The position numbers were made by a program, and so were the translations under genes. A stretch of DNA of 64,000 bases from Planktothrix agardhii NIES-204 (GTDB lineage Bacteria > Cyanobacteriota > Cyanobacteriia > Cyanobacteriales > Microcoleaceae). A model generated the notes under the pieces. The model saw only the letters and a list, made by a program, of their open reading frames with translations. It was not told where the DNA came from and ran no database searches. Each line of letters starts with the position of its first letter. The stretch's first letter is position 1. Below are positions 1 to 9,188 of the stretch, one piece after another. The stretch spans positions 1,815,501 to 1,879,500 of the forward strand of contig AP017991.1 in NCBI GenBank assembly GCA_003609755.1, written 5' to 3'.

Positions 1-1007
1 TTGTTGTGATCATTATTACCTATTTATCATTAATAATCGGGGAATTAGTTCCTAAACGGTTAGCTCTGAATGCTCCTGAATCCATCGCAACTAGCGTTTC
101 AATTCCCATGCGTTGGTTATCTAATTTTAGTTCCCCGATTGTACATTTATTGGGTATGTCTACGGAATTAATTTTAAAGCTTTTGGGTAGTAACACCTCG
201 ACGGAACCGGAAGTTACCGAGGAGGAAATTAAGATTATGATTGAGCAGGGAACCCGATCAGGAATTGTGGAGGAAGCGGAACAAAGTATTGTCGGACGAG
301 TGTTTGAATTAGGCGATCGCCAAGTCAGAAGTTTAATGACGCCTCGCCCTGAGATTTTTTGGCTTGATATTGATGATTCTGCCGAAGAAAATCGTCAGAG
401 TATTGCCCAAAATAGTTACACTCGCATTCTAGTTTGTCAGGAAGATTTAGATCATGTTTTAGGGTTTATTAAAGTCGCGGATTTATTAACTCAATCCCTA
501 TCCGGTCATCCCTTAGATTTAACTGCAAATTTACGCCGTCCCTTATTTGTTCCTGAAACCACTTCTGTTTTAAAAATTTTAGAATTATTTAAACAGGGAG
601 AAACCCATTTTGCTGTAGTTGTTGATGAATATGGCGTAATTCAAGGATTAGTAACTTTAAATGATATTCTAATGGAATTAGTCGGCGATATGCCCTCCTG
701 GGATAATCCCGAAGAACCCCAGAAAGTGCAACGGGAAGACGGATCTTGGTTATTAGATGGAATGTTGCCCGTTGAGGAATTTTTTGAGTTATTTGATTTA
801 GAAGATTTATTAGAACAATCAGAAGGAAATTATCATACAGTTGGAGGATTTGTGATTACTCAGTTAGGGCGGATTCCGGCTGCTGCTGACCATTTTGAAT
901 GGCAAAATTTACGCATTGAAGTGATGGATATGGATGGCAACCGCGTTGATAAAGTATTAATTGTTCCTCCTTCTTTGAATAAAAATAATCAGCTTATTGA
1001 ACCTTGA
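1..1007 (+). CDS. CNNM/CBS-pair/CorC-HlyC family membrane protein (5' end outside window)
   Basis: The C-terminal two thirds of a HlyC/CorC-type (CNNM, DUF21) protein, a family linked to divalent-cation transport and often misnamed hemolysin. The reading frame is open to the left edge (GTT at 3-5), so the start lies outside the window. What remains shows the end of the DUF21 membrane domain with its GELVPKRLAL signature, then a CBS pair (roughly residues 105-225 of the visible part; RQVRSLMTPRPEIFWLD and VDEYGVIQGLVTLNDIL), then the small CorC/HlyC C-terminal domain (DGMLPVEEFFELF to the end). The CBS pair usually binds adenine nucleotides. The family is clear; the transported ion cannot be read from the sequence. 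Confidence 0.9.
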   Translation, partial: VVIIITYLSLIIGELVPKRLALNAPESIATSVSIPMRWLSNFSSPIVHLLGMSTELILKLLGSNTSTEPEVTEEEIKIMIEQGTRSGIVEEAEQSIVGRVFELGDRQVRSLMTPRPEIFWLDIDDSAEENRQSIAQNSYTRILVCQEDLDHVLGFIKVADLLTQSLSGHPLDLTANLRRPLFVPETTSVLKILELFKQGETHFAVVVDEYGVIQGLVTLNDILMELVGDMPSWDNPEEPQKVQREDGSWLLDGMLPVEEFFELFDLEDLLEQSEGNYHTVGGFVITQLGRIPAAADHFEWQNLRIEVMDMDGNRVDKVLIVPPSLNKNNQLIEP

Positions 1008-1145
1008 AAAAAATAAATTATTCTCTTAATTAAGCTAGAATTTAGTAAGTTTGCGATCGCTATAACCAGAAACAGGTTAGTGTTTAAAACTTCTTTGTGT
1101 CTTTGTGGTTAAATTAATCTTTTATGCTGTAGTTTTAGATTATTT

Positions 1146-2339
1146 ATGATTAAAAAATCTCTATCCAAAATCTTGCTATTATTATTCTGTTGGACAATTG
1201 TACCATTATTCTTAGTAGAAATATTAATGATTGTCCTCGAACCCCAGTTATCCCAAGGACTCTATCAATATGATCCCGATTTAGGATTTAAAATTCGTCC
1301 CTACGCCAATGGAAATAATCAATTTGGGTTTAATGATCGAGATTATCCCCTACAAAAAGAACCGGGAAAATATCGAATTTTAATTCTGAGTGATTCCTTT
1401 AATTGGGCGGGGGGAAAAGAAGGAAACTATACCGCTTTATTAGAACAGAAATTTGCCCAATATTATCAAAATTCTCAAGTTGAAGTTATTAATGCTGGAT
1501 ACCCCGGAACTCACACCGGAGAACAATTAGCCCTGTTAAAAAAATATGCCCTAGAATATCATCCTGATTTGGTTATATTAGGTTTTTTTGTTGGCAATGA
1601 TTTTATTGATGCTAAACCCAACCGAAAACGGATTATTGTGAATGATATTTATATTGATATTGATAAACGCAAGGAGTTAAAATTATTCGGTTATCCGATT
1701 ATTAATCAATCTCGTTTGTTACTCTTTATCCAGCAAAAATACAAAGTATTTCAGGAAGCTGCAAAGGCAAAAAAACAATCGGTTTTACCGTCTTCTTCCC
1801 CTTATTCGTTACAACTCGTTGCTAATAATTCTCAAGCAGACAAATCCCCTGGTATTTTATCCCCAGAAACCTTTCTGGAGATAGAAAAAAGCCGCTTAGA
1901 ATTTTGTAAACGTCAAGATTTGCAAAAAGGAGTTTGGAATGGTAATATTAATTATATTCTCCAAAGCATTGACGAAATGAATCGGCTGTTAAAACAACAA
2001 AATACCCAGTTTATTGTTGCGATATATCCCGATGAATTTCAAGTTAATCCTAACTTACTAAACCAAATCACCCAAAAATATGAACTGAATTTATCCAAAT
2101 ATGACCCAAACTGTATGCAAAATATTTTAATTCCCCATCTGCAATCACAAAAAATTACCTATATAGATTTCCGCCCTCGGTTTCAAGCTGAACAAAAACA
2201 ACGTCCCTTATACTTGTTACAAGAACCTCACTGGAATTCAGCCGGAAATCAACTGGCTGCGGAAATATTATTTGAGGATTTAATCCCTAAAACCAATCAA
2301 TTTTTTAAACTTTTTCCCCCTTCCCCTAACAAAATTTAA
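1146..2339 (+). CDS. SGNH/GDSL hydrolase-like membrane-anchored protein
   Basis: A 397-residue protein with one N-terminal hydrophobic segment (about residues 8-32) and an SGNH-hydrolase-like body. Visible family blocks are a block I variant (ILSDSFNWAGG, Ser in DSF), a block III-like GNDF (FFVGNDFID), and a C-terminal EPHWNSAGN that supplies the His but has Glu where the catalytic Asp normally sits. Such proteins often act on acylated or glycosylated envelope polymers (AlgJ/AlgX-like or acetyl-esterases), but the substrate is unknown. It is followed after 1 nt by a second gene of the same family, so the two are almost certainly cotranscribed. The Glu replacement makes activity less certain than in its neighbour. 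Confidence 0.75.
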   Translation: MIKKSLSKILLLLFCWTIVPLFLVEILMIVLEPQLSQGLYQYDPDLGFKIRPYANGNNQFGFNDRDYPLQKEPGKYRILILSDSFNWAGGKEGNYTALLEQKFAQYYQNSQVEVINAGYPGTHTGEQLALLKKYALEYHPDLVILGFFVGNDFIDAKPNRKRIIVNDIYIDIDKRKELKLFGYPIINQSRLLLFIQQKYKVFQEAAKAKKQSVLPSSSPYSLQLVANNSQADKSPGILSPETFLEIEKSRLEFCKRQDLQKGVWNGNINYILQSIDEMNRLLKQQNTQFIVAIYPDEFQVNPNLLNQITQKYELNLSKYDPNCMQNILIPHLQSQKITYIDFRPRFQAEQKQRPLYLLQEPHWNSAGNQLAAEILFEDLIPKTNQFFKLFPPSPNKI

Positions 2340-2340
2340 A

Positions 2341-3405
2341 ATGCAAAAAACCAAACTGAAAGCTTTTACTCAAATTCTCGGACAAACTGCATTAATCTCT
2401 TTAATTACCTTTGTCATGTCCGAAATTACCCTAAGAATTTATAATAAAATTAATCCTAGTTTTGTTTTTTATGATTCTTCCTATAACCGTTTTCGGGGAA
2501 AAGCCAACGCCCCCGACTATGATTTTAAGTTAAATTCCCAAGGTTTTAAAGATTTAGAATTTACCGTAGAAAAACCTGCCCAAACCCACCGAATTTTAGG
2601 GATAGGAGATTCCTTTGCTTATGGTATTGTTCCCTATCAATATAATTATTTGACGCTTTTAGAAAAAAAATTAAATAAATCCGGTAAAAAAACTGAAGTG
2701 ATTAATATGGGCATTCCCGGTATGGGGCCAAAGGATTATTTATATCTTTTAGTGAATGAAGGATTAAAATTAAATCCAGACCGAATTGTTTTATCCTTCT
2801 ATATGGGCAATGATTTTTTAGATAATTCTATGACCGCCCACCTGAGAAAACAGGAAAATTCCTATGTTATTGCTCTAATTAAATCTTTAATTAAACTTCA
2901 AAGCCATTATCAAGGTACATTCATCAACCCGGTGCTTAAATATGACGATAACCAACCGAGTATTGATAGTGCTAAATATCTGCAAGATACGGTTAGCAAA
3001 AGTAATATGTTTGTGCGAAATCCCCCGGATGATATCTTTAAAGGTTTTTTAGAAGATGCGATGCAGGATTTAATTAAAATTAAACAAATTGCCGATTCTC
3101 AAAATATCCCCTTAACTATTGTAATTATCCCTGATGAAGTTCAAGTTAATTCACAACTTCAACAGCAAGTAAAAACAGCTTTTGATCCAAATGATCCGAA
3201 TTTATTAGATTTTGAACTTCCTAACCGAATGTTAACAGAGCGCTTACGACAGGCCAATATTGACTATTTGGATTTATTACCGAGTTTTGTCGCCGCTTCT
3301 AAAACAACTCGCCTCTATAAACCCAATGATACCCACTGGAATATCGCCGGAAATAGTTTCGCTGCGGAATTAATTAGTAGACATTTAAAAGCTCTTGCTG
3401 ATTAA
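2341..3405 (+). CDS. SGNH/GDSL hydrolase-like membrane-anchored protein (second of pair)
   Basis: A 354-residue paralogue of the preceding gene, starting 1 nt after its stop. It has an N-terminal membrane segment (about residues 12-28) and the full set of visible SGNH blocks: GIGDSFAYG near residue 87, MGIPGMG as the block II Gly region, YMGNDFLDN as block III, and NDTHWNIAGN as the C-terminal Asp-x-x-His equivalent. All catalytic positions therefore look intact. Both proteins probably sit in the cytoplasmic membrane with the catalytic domain outside, modifying an exported glycan; that role is inference from the family. The stop overlaps the end of an open fragment on the other strand. Confidence 0.78.
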   Translation: MQKTKLKAFTQILGQTALISLITFVMSEITLRIYNKINPSFVFYDSSYNRFRGKANAPDYDFKLNSQGFKDLEFTVEKPAQTHRILGIGDSFAYGIVPYQYNYLTLLEKKLNKSGKKTEVINMGIPGMGPKDYLYLLVNEGLKLNPDRIVLSFYMGNDFLDNSMTAHLRKQENSYVIALIKSLIKLQSHYQGTFINPVLKYDDNQPSIDSAKYLQDTVSKSNMFVRNPPDDIFKGFLEDAMQDLIKIKQIADSQNIPLTIVIIPDEVQVNSQLQQQVKTAFDPNDPNLLDFELPNRMLTERLRQANIDYLDLLPSFVAASKTTRLYKPNDTHWNIAGNSFAAELISRHLKALAD

Positions 3406-3590
3406 ATAGATTTCGCGGATAATGTAGTAGGCTCTTTAGGGCCTCCGTATTTTATTGTTTCAGTCCCCTTGTCTCCATGCACAAGTAAACGTTTCAATTC
3501 TTTACAAGAATCCTCCGTTATCCGGTTGTTAGACTGGTGAGGACTCGGATTAGGAAGTGCTAAAGCACAACAACGATGACTGAGTTTTAA
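3402..3590 (-). pseudogene. Possible 3' remnant of a decayed coding region (transposase-like tail)
   Basis: Between the SGNH gene and the GT10 gene the minus strand is open for about 62 codons without an ATG, ending at TAA (3402-3404). The part from about 3500 to the stop reads like protein (KELKRLLVHGDKG and YGGPKEPTTLSAKSI), whereas the upstream part is built from the palindromic repeat at 3555-3574. This could be the tail of an insertion-sequence gene that was cut by the repeat. I cannot name the family with confidence and it may be chance. Confidence 0.25.
3555..3574. repeat. Half copy of AGTGCTAAAGCACAACAAC palindromic repeat
   Basis: AAGTGCTAAAGCACAACAAC is one arm of the large inverted repeat at 5033-5080. 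The preceding TCGGATTAGG also resembles the loop side of the full copy (CCGAATCAG). The two copies bracket the GT10 glycosyltransferase gene. Confidence 0.7.
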
Positions 3591-4990
3591 AAAACGATAC
3601 TTCTAATTTTTTCAGCTAAATTATCCGCCCGTTGAGGAATATAAAAATCATGATTTCGGAGAATTTCCCCGACACGGTTAAATGTCTCAATACATAAATT
3701 CAACCGTTGTTTATATTCTAAAAAGGTCATATTTTCGATATATTGAAACAACTCCCTAGGATGCTCAAAATCAGAATAGTCTAAAAAACTATTCCGGGGG
3801 AAATCCTGATAAATAGTTGCATCTTTTCCCCCATAATAAATCGGTAAACATCCGCCAATAATGGCATCCCAAATTTTTTCTGTACAATAATAGGGGGCAA
3901 TAGTGTTCTCAAAACACAGATTAAAATGATAATCTTGGAGAATTTCAAACTTGCGAGTTGTCCAGTCTCCATCCCTAGAATTTTCTATAGTAATTCCGAT
4001 TTCCCAACCATTTCCATAAATATCAACTTTCCCTAATTGATGACCTTCTAAAGCAATTTGATTCCGTAAATTATATAAATCAATACTTTTTCCCTCCCTG
4101 ACTAAAGTTGTAAATCCAGCCACCGGATTTTTTGACATTAAAGCTGCAATTTTCCGATGTTTAGGTCGTCCAAAATCATCATCGGTGAAGAATTGTAAGG
4201 GTTGACTAAACACATTACCCCGCCAAATACAAAGATGATAATTATTAACAAAAACATCTCCGGTATAAATATTCATAATATTAATTTCGACTCCATCAAT
4301 ATTAACTTTAGACTCAAAATTAAGATCAAACCGGGGTTCTTCTGTATATAAAAGGTATTTTTTTTGCTGCTTATATTGACGAGCAAAACTTTCTAAAAGA
4401 ACAATATATTGAGAAATAATGATATCCGCTTCCGTTTGATCTTCCGTCACCTCAATTCCTTGTTCTTGAAGTCGAGAAAAAACCTGTTTTTGATATCCAG
4501 AAGATAAACGATTAAGCATACTATATAACCCGGGGTCAGCTTGAAAAATCTTGATAATTTTCCGATCTGAATTATGACTGATCTCCGAGAAATTAATACT
4601 TTGCCATTGAATTAACATTTCTCGCAAATAGTTATGGGGAGGATAGAGAATAGCTCCTTCAAAAGTTAATAATTGATTATAATATTCTAAGGCTTGATAA
4701 CCTTGACCTAATTTAATATAAGCATAGCCTAAATTTTGGTAACAATCAATTAAATCCGGTTTTAATTCCGTTGCTTTAAGGTAATTTGCGATCGCCTTTT
4801 CCCATTGACCATCTTGAAAATAACTATACCCTAAAGCATAGTAAGTCCCGAAATAGTCCGGCTGTAACTCTAAAGCCCTTAAATAATTATTAATCGCCGC
4901 TTCCCAGTTTTGCCCTTGATAATATTGCCGACCTAAATTAATATAATATTCAAGGGTAAGTTCCGATACCGATTCATGATTACTATTCAT
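3587..4990 (-). CDS. TPR repeat protein fused to family-10 (fucosyltransferase-type) glycosyltransferase
   Basis: 467 residues. Residues about 10-115 are three TPR units (YYINLGRQYYQGQNWEAAI, YYALGYSYFQDGQWEKAI, CYQNLGYAYIKLGQGYQAL). The C-terminal half is a GT10-type catalytic region: the alpha-1,3-fucosyltransferase signature appears as FENTIAPYYCTEKIWDAI followed by GGCLPIYYG, the donor-binding segment of the family. An acidic-aromatic DIYGNGWE segment lies before it. GT10 enzymes normally move fucose from GDP-fucose to GlcNAc-type acceptors; donor and acceptor here are inferred only. The TPR module may dock a partner or acceptor protein. The gene stands alone, flanked on both sides by copies of the same palindromic repeat. 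Confidence 0.8.
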   Translation of the reverse strand: MNSNHESVSELTLEYYINLGRQYYQGQNWEAAINNYLRALELQPDYFGTYYALGYSYFQDGQWEKAIANYLKATELKPDLIDCYQNLGYAYIKLGQGYQALEYYNQLLTFEGAILYPPHNYLREMLIQWQSINFSEISHNSDRKIIKIFQADPGLYSMLNRLSSGYQKQVFSRLQEQGIEVTEDQTEADIIISQYIVLLESFARQYKQQKKYLLYTEEPRFDLNFESKVNIDGVEINIMNIYTGDVFVNNYHLCIWRGNVFSQPLQFFTDDDFGRPKHRKIAALMSKNPVAGFTTLVREGKSIDLYNLRNQIALEGHQLGKVDIYGNGWEIGITIENSRDGDWTTRKFEILQDYHFNLCFENTIAPYYCTEKIWDAIIGGCLPIYYGGKDATIYQDFPRNSFLDYSDFEHPRELFQYIENMTFLEYKQRLNLCIETFNRVGEILRNHDFYIPQRADNLAEKIRSIVF

Positions 4991-5032
4991 TAAATCAAAC
5001 TAAAAATAAATAACTAAAAATTCCCTGAACCC

Positions 5033-5080
5033 GTTGTTGTGCTTCAGCACTTCCGAATCAGAGTGCTAAAGCACAACAAC
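5033..5080. repeat. 19-bp inverted repeat (hairpin-forming dispersed element)
   Basis: Arms GTTGTTGTGCTTCAGCACT (5033-5051) and AGTGCTAAAGCACAACAAC (5062-5080) pair over 19 bp with one G-U type difference and a 10-nt loop. It lies between the GT10 gene and the ilvB terminator. A half copy occurs at 3555-3574, so this is a dispersed element rather than a private terminator. Confidence 0.85.
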
Positions 5081-5102
5081 AAACCGTACACCTGAAATCA
5101 AC

Positions 5103-5127
5103 AAAAAACAACCCCATATAGGGGTTG
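5103..5127 (-). terminator. Intrinsic terminator of ilvB
   Basis: Read on the minus strand, the perfect 7-bp stem CAACCCC/GGGGTTG with a 5-nt loop (5109-5127) is followed by six T residues (A-run at 5103-5108). It begins about 25 nt after the ilvB stop codon. Confidence 0.85.
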
Positions 5128-5151
5128 CTGATCACCTGAAATCTGGTTAAT

Positions 5152-7014
5152 TTACAATTTAGTGCCACATTCAGGACAGAAATTATTACTGCCCACATTT
5201 TTCGCGCCACAATTGCTACAATAAACTAACTCAATGGTTTCTAAATTTGTCCGTTCGGGTAAACCAATCATTTGAGCATTGCTCTTACCTGGGGCGACCA
5301 TGGGATAACAGTTTTCATCCCGTTTCACCTGCACATCCATTAATACCGGGCCCTCAAATGCCAACATTTCTGCGATCGCATCCTTTAAGTCCTCCCGGCG
5401 GGTGACTTGCATCCCCTTAACCCCGTAGGCTTGGGCTAACATCACAAAATCAGGCATTCCCGCCTGCATATTAGAAGAAGAATAGCGCTCGCCATAGAAG
5501 GTTTCTTGCCACTGACGCACCATACCTTGCCAACCATTATTGACAATCACGGTTTTAACATTAATTCCATATTCAGCCAGAGTCCCCAACTCCTGAATAT
5601 TCATCTGAATACTAGCATCGCCAGCCACACAGATCACCTGTTCATTCGGGAGAGCCATTTTTGCCCCCATCGCTGCGGGCATTCCATAGCCCATTGTCCC
5701 TAACCCGGCGCTGGAAATCCATCGTCGCGGGCCATTTTTCAGGAATTGAGCCGCCCACATTTGGTGCTGTCCCACATCGGTTGTGAAATAAGCATCAGGA
5801 GCCATTTTCCCCAAAGTATCGATCACCTCTTGGGGAGAAAGAGAATCTTGATAAATCGGCACAACCAGGGGATAATCTTCCCGCCAGCGTTGAATGCGTT
5901 GTAACCATTCGGCCGTTAGACTGGTTTCCGCTCCCCCCGTGCACGGGGGATTGGGGGGGGGTTCGACCGTTTCCTGACATCGGCGCAATAAATCCACTAA
6001 CACCTGTCTAACATCCCCAACAATGGGAACTTCCGGAGCGCGATTTTTCCCAACTTCGGCCGGATCAATATCAATATGGATCACCTTGGCACGGGAGGCA
6101 AATTCATCTAATTTCCCCGTCACCCGGTCATCAAAACGGGCGCCCACGGCAATTAATAAATCGCATTCCGTCACCGCAAAATTAGCATAAGCAGTGCCGT
6201 GCATTCCCAACATTCCCACCGATAGGGGATGGGTTTCACTAAACACTCCCTTACCCATCAGGGTTGTGGTCACGGGGAGATTAAATAGTTCGGCTAATTC
6301 TTGGATTTCTCGATGGGCGCCAGCAGCAATCGCCCCGCCTCCAACATAGAGCAACGGTTTTTCAGCTTGCCGAATTAATTTAATGGCTTGATTAATTTGG
6401 CGACTATTTCCCTTGACCGTTGGCCGATATCCGGGTAGGGTGACTTCCCCAGGATTAACGGGAACATAATCAAATTCTTCTAAACCTACATCTTTAGGAA
6501 TATCAACTAATACCGGGCCAGGACGTCCACTACTGGCAATATGGAAAGCCTCGGCGATAATTCGAGCCATCTCCTTCGGGTCACGCACCACATAGGAGTG
6601 TTTGACAATTGGCAGGGTGATCCCATAAATATCCGTTTCTTGGAAGGCATCCGTCCCAATGGACGATCGGGGAACCTGTCCGGTAATCACCACCATCGGA
6701 ATCGAGTCCATTTGGGCTGTGGCAATCCCCGTAACTAAGTTAGTGGCTCCGGGGCCAGAAGTCCCAAAACAGACCCCTACATGGCCCGTTGCCCGGGCAT
6801 AACCATCGGCGGCATGGGCGGCTCCTTGTTCATGACGCACCAGGATATGTTTTAAATCCCCCGCGGCTTCAAAGCGGTAGAGTTCATCATAAATGGGCAA
6901 AATCGCTCCACCGGGATAACCGAAAATGTGTTTGACGCCATGGCGCTTCAAACTATCCATCAGTGCGTAAGCACCCGTTGCTCGTTTTGCAGCTATTTTA
7001 GTTTTTAGTTGCAC
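5152..7014 (-). CDS. ilvB: Acetolactate synthase large subunit with C-terminal zinc ribbon
   Basis: Biosynthetic acetohydroxyacid synthase catalytic subunit, the first common step of branched-chain amino acid synthesis (ThDP, FAD and Mg dependent). 620 residues: N-terminal PYR domain with catalytic Glu62 in [14 protein letters not shown], central FAD/DHAP-like domain ([11 protein letters not shown] through [11 protein letters not shown]), and C-terminal PP domain with the ThDP motif GDASIQMN ending at VNN. Two oddities: a Pro/Gly-rich stretch at about residues 351-362 ([13 protein letters not shown]) is encoded by a GC-rich palindromic repeat found elsewhere only between genes, and the protein ends in a CxxC-x10-CxxC zinc ribbon ([16 protein letters not shown]). 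The regulatory subunit gene is not adjacent. Confidence 0.97.
   Translation of the reverse strand: MQLKTKIAAKRATGAYALMDSLKRHGVKHIFGYPGGAILPIYDELYRFEAAGDLKHILVRHEQGAAHAADGYARATGHVGVCFGTSGPGATNLVTGIATAQMDSIPMVVITGQVPRSSIGTDAFQETDIYGITLPIVKHSYVVRDPKEMARIIAEAFHIASSGRPGPVLVDIPKDVGLEEFDYVPVNPGEVTLPGYRPTVKGNSRQINQAIKLIRQAEKPLLYVGGGAIAAGAHREIQELAELFNLPVTTTLMGKGVFSETHPLSVGMLGMHGTAYANFAVTECDLLIAVGARFDDRVTGKLDEFASRAKVIHIDIDPAEVGKNRAPEVPIVGDVRQVLVDLLRRCQETVEPPPNPPCTGGAETSLTAEWLQRIQRWREDYPLVVPIYQDSLSPQEVIDTLGKMAPDAYFTTDVGQHQMWAAQFLKNGPRRWISSAGLGTMGYGMPAAMGAKMALPNEQVICVAGDASIQMNIQELGTLAEYGINVKTVIVNNGWQGMVRQWQETFYGERYSSSNMQAGMPDFVMLAQAYGVKGMQVTRREDLKDAIAEMLAFEGPVLMDVQVKRDENCYPMVAPGKSNAQMIGLPERTNLETIELVYCSNCGAKNVGSNNFCPECGTKL
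5931..5962. repeat. GC-rich palindromic repeat embedded in ilvB
   Basis: CCCCCGTGCACGGGGG (5934-5949) followed by a G-rich run matches the core of the intergenic repeats at 22886, 36972 and 46805. Here it is inside the ilvB frame and is translated as the [10 protein letters not shown] linker. Confidence 0.85.
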
Positions 7015-7412
7015 AGTAATTCCTCGAACTGTGTTTAAGTTGACTGGGGTGGGTTTTTTAATTAGTGTATTGACACTAAAATTTGATTTTGATTAACCCG
7101 CCCGTAGATAGTTTTTTTATTTTAAAAGTTACCAAGCTCTCAGGCCTGAGAGACTGCCACTTTTAACAAGACTTTACAATATCAGTGAAGTTGTTAAGGA
7201 TGTTGGGATTTTTCAGGGAGATCAGATAGATTTTCGATGAAGTCTGTCTATCGATTCTTAAACCATTATCCTAACTTTCCAAAGTATGGTAAAATCTCTG
7301 ATGGATTTGGGGCTGGTTCGGTGGCTTTTGTCTTGTTCTCTAGTCTGATTAGATCACATTGAGATCAAGATGTTAGGCTAAGTCAACCCTAATTCCATTT
7401 AGGTGATAAATT
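7015..7412. other. Intergenic region between divergent ilvB and glnB
   Basis: About 400 bp upstream of both ilvB and glnB before the NtcA site. It includes a small palindrome (TCTCAGGCCTGAGA, about 7138-7151) that could be an operator for either gene. No small coding region or known riboswitch was recognised. Confidence 0.5.
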
Positions 7413-7426
7413 GTAGCATATTTTAC
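7413..7426 (+). promoter_or_regulatory. NtcA binding site upstream of glnB
   Basis: GTAGCATATTTTAC is a perfect GTA-N8-TAC consensus for NtcA, the cyanobacterial global nitrogen regulator. It lies 85 nt before the chosen glnB start. Possible -10 hexamers downstream are TGATAT (7447-7452) and TAGAAT (7460-7465); the first gives a spacing (20 nt) close to that of NtcA-activated class II promoters. NtcA control of glnB is known in several cyanobacteria. Confidence 0.8.
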
Positions 7427-7499
7427 AAATAATTGTCTCTTAGCGGTGATATCAACAGATAGAATGCTAAGTGACGACTACAAGAAATATTTAACTTGA

Positions 7500-7850
<351 letters not shown>

Positions 7851-7865
7851 GTTTTCTTGCCATCA

Positions 7866-7897
7866 GGGATACGGCATTGTCGTATCCCACTTTTATT
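7866..7897 (+). terminator. Intrinsic terminator of glnB
   Basis: Stem GGGATACG/CGTATCCC (7866-7873 and 7881-7888) with a 7-nt loop followed by ACTTTTATTTT, 15 nt after the glnB stop. The convergent MFS gene ends at 7902. Confidence 0.85.
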
Positions 7898-7901
7898 TTA
7901 T

Positions 7902-9146
7902 TCAAAATCTTTCTTTTTTCAGCAGAAAACAAGCCACAATAATGCCAATCATCGCCAAAAATGCCATTGGGTAAAACACATAGGTGTATGTGCCAAATAA
8001 ATCTCGAATACGACCCGTCGCCAAGGTTCCAATCAAAGCACCAACACCATAAGCTGTAAAGACAATGCCATAGTTTTGAGCATATTGTTCTGGATTAAAA
8101 AAGCCCAGGGTGATAGTGGGAGCCATTGCCAACCAACCGCCCAGACAAAACCAAAATAGACAGAAGGCAATCAGGTAGTTACCAACTTGTCCTGTCTGGG
8201 CGTTGACCATTAATATACAGGCGATTAAAATTAACACATAGGACAAAATAGCAATATAGTGAGGCTTAAACCGATCAACTAACCAACCGAACAAGGGACG
8301 ACTTACCCCATTAAATAGGGCAAATAAGGAAACACTACTAGCCGCCACGGTCGGGTCAATATTAATAATTTCCTCTCCTACTGTACTAGAAATACCGATC
8401 GCACTCAAACCAACTAAAGTGCCGATCACATAGCAAATCCACAGTCCATAAAATGAGCGACTCCGCAACAAATTCTTAGGGTAAGATGAGGCTAGTATCG
8501 ATGTGGAATTTGCCATATTTTGTCGAGGATGCCAGCCCTGGGGTGGCAACTTCATAGTCAGGGAAATGGCTAAAATGATCAATATAAAGGCAATACCGAG
8601 AATCCGTAAGGTGGGTCGAACAGTATAGATATCGATTAGTTGGTTGGCGAGGGGAGCGGTGATCAAGGGGGAAAGTCCAAAGCCAATAATCGTCAACCCT
8701 ACAGCCAATCCTTTTTTATCAGGGAACCATCGGGATACTACCACCATCGGCACACCATAGGCAATACCAACCCCAATGCCAGCAATCACTCCATAGGTCA
8801 AGACTAGCGTTGTCACATTGGTAGCAAAGCTGGAAAGAATATAACCTAAACCGACGATCATCCCGCCAACTGCGGTCATGAGACGAGTACCAATCCGAGG
8901 AATATAAAAACCGGCTATCGGCATGACAGCCGCATAAAAAACTAAAATAAATGTGAATGGCAATAGGCTGGCACTGGCACTAATTCCCAGTTCTTTTTCC
9001 AAGGGAGTTCTAAAAATACTCCAGGAATAGACACTACCTAAGCACAGTAGAATAGTCATCCCCAAAGGTATTAAAAGCCATCTACCTCGATCTGCCGGTA
9101 TTCCCAGGATGTTTATCTTTGTTCCATGATTATTAATTATGTTCAT
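7902..9146 (-). CDS. MFS transporter, oxalate/formate antiporter (OFA)-like family
   Basis: 414-residue inner-membrane transporter with 12 predicted hydrophobic segments. The N-terminal half has features of the OFA branch of the major facilitator superfamily: GSVYSWSIFRTPLEKELG in the first loop, GVIAGIGVGIAYGVPM in TM4, and the MFS motif-like SRWFPDKKGLAVGL. A second-half signature NGVSRPLFGWLVDRF follows a long central loop. Members exchange small carboxylates (oxalate/formate, lactate, pyruvate); the substrate here cannot be told. It is a single gene convergent with glnB, with a MITE-like repeat immediately upstream. Confidence 0.85.
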   Translation of the reverse strand: MNIINNHGTKINILGIPADRGRWLLIPLGMTILLCLGSVYSWSIFRTPLEKELGISASASLLPFTFILVFYAAVMPIAGFYIPRIGTRLMTAVGGMIVGLGYILSSFATNVTTLVLTYGVIAGIGVGIAYGVPMVVVSRWFPDKKGLAVGLTIIGFGLSPLITAPLANQLIDIYTVRPTLRILGIAFILIILAISLTMKLPPQGWHPRQNMANSTSILASSYPKNLLRSRSFYGLWICYVIGTLVGLSAIGISSTVGEEIINIDPTVAASSVSLFALFNGVSRPLFGWLVDRFKPHYIAILSYVLILIACILMVNAQTGQVGNYLIAFCLFWFCLGGWLAMAPTITLGFFNPEQYAQNYGIVFTAYGVGALIGTLATGRIRDLFGTYTYVFYPMAFLAMIGIIVACFLLKKERF

Positions 9147-9188
9147 ATCTGAAAAGATGAAAATTTCATCAAGTCTACAAGGTAATAG

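Noticed and set aside
3440-3520. GTTTCAGTCCCCTTG and GTTTCAATTC words that recall CRISPR repeats
   Set aside because: Only two unlike pieces about 50 bp apart, no repeated unit and no spacers; not an array.
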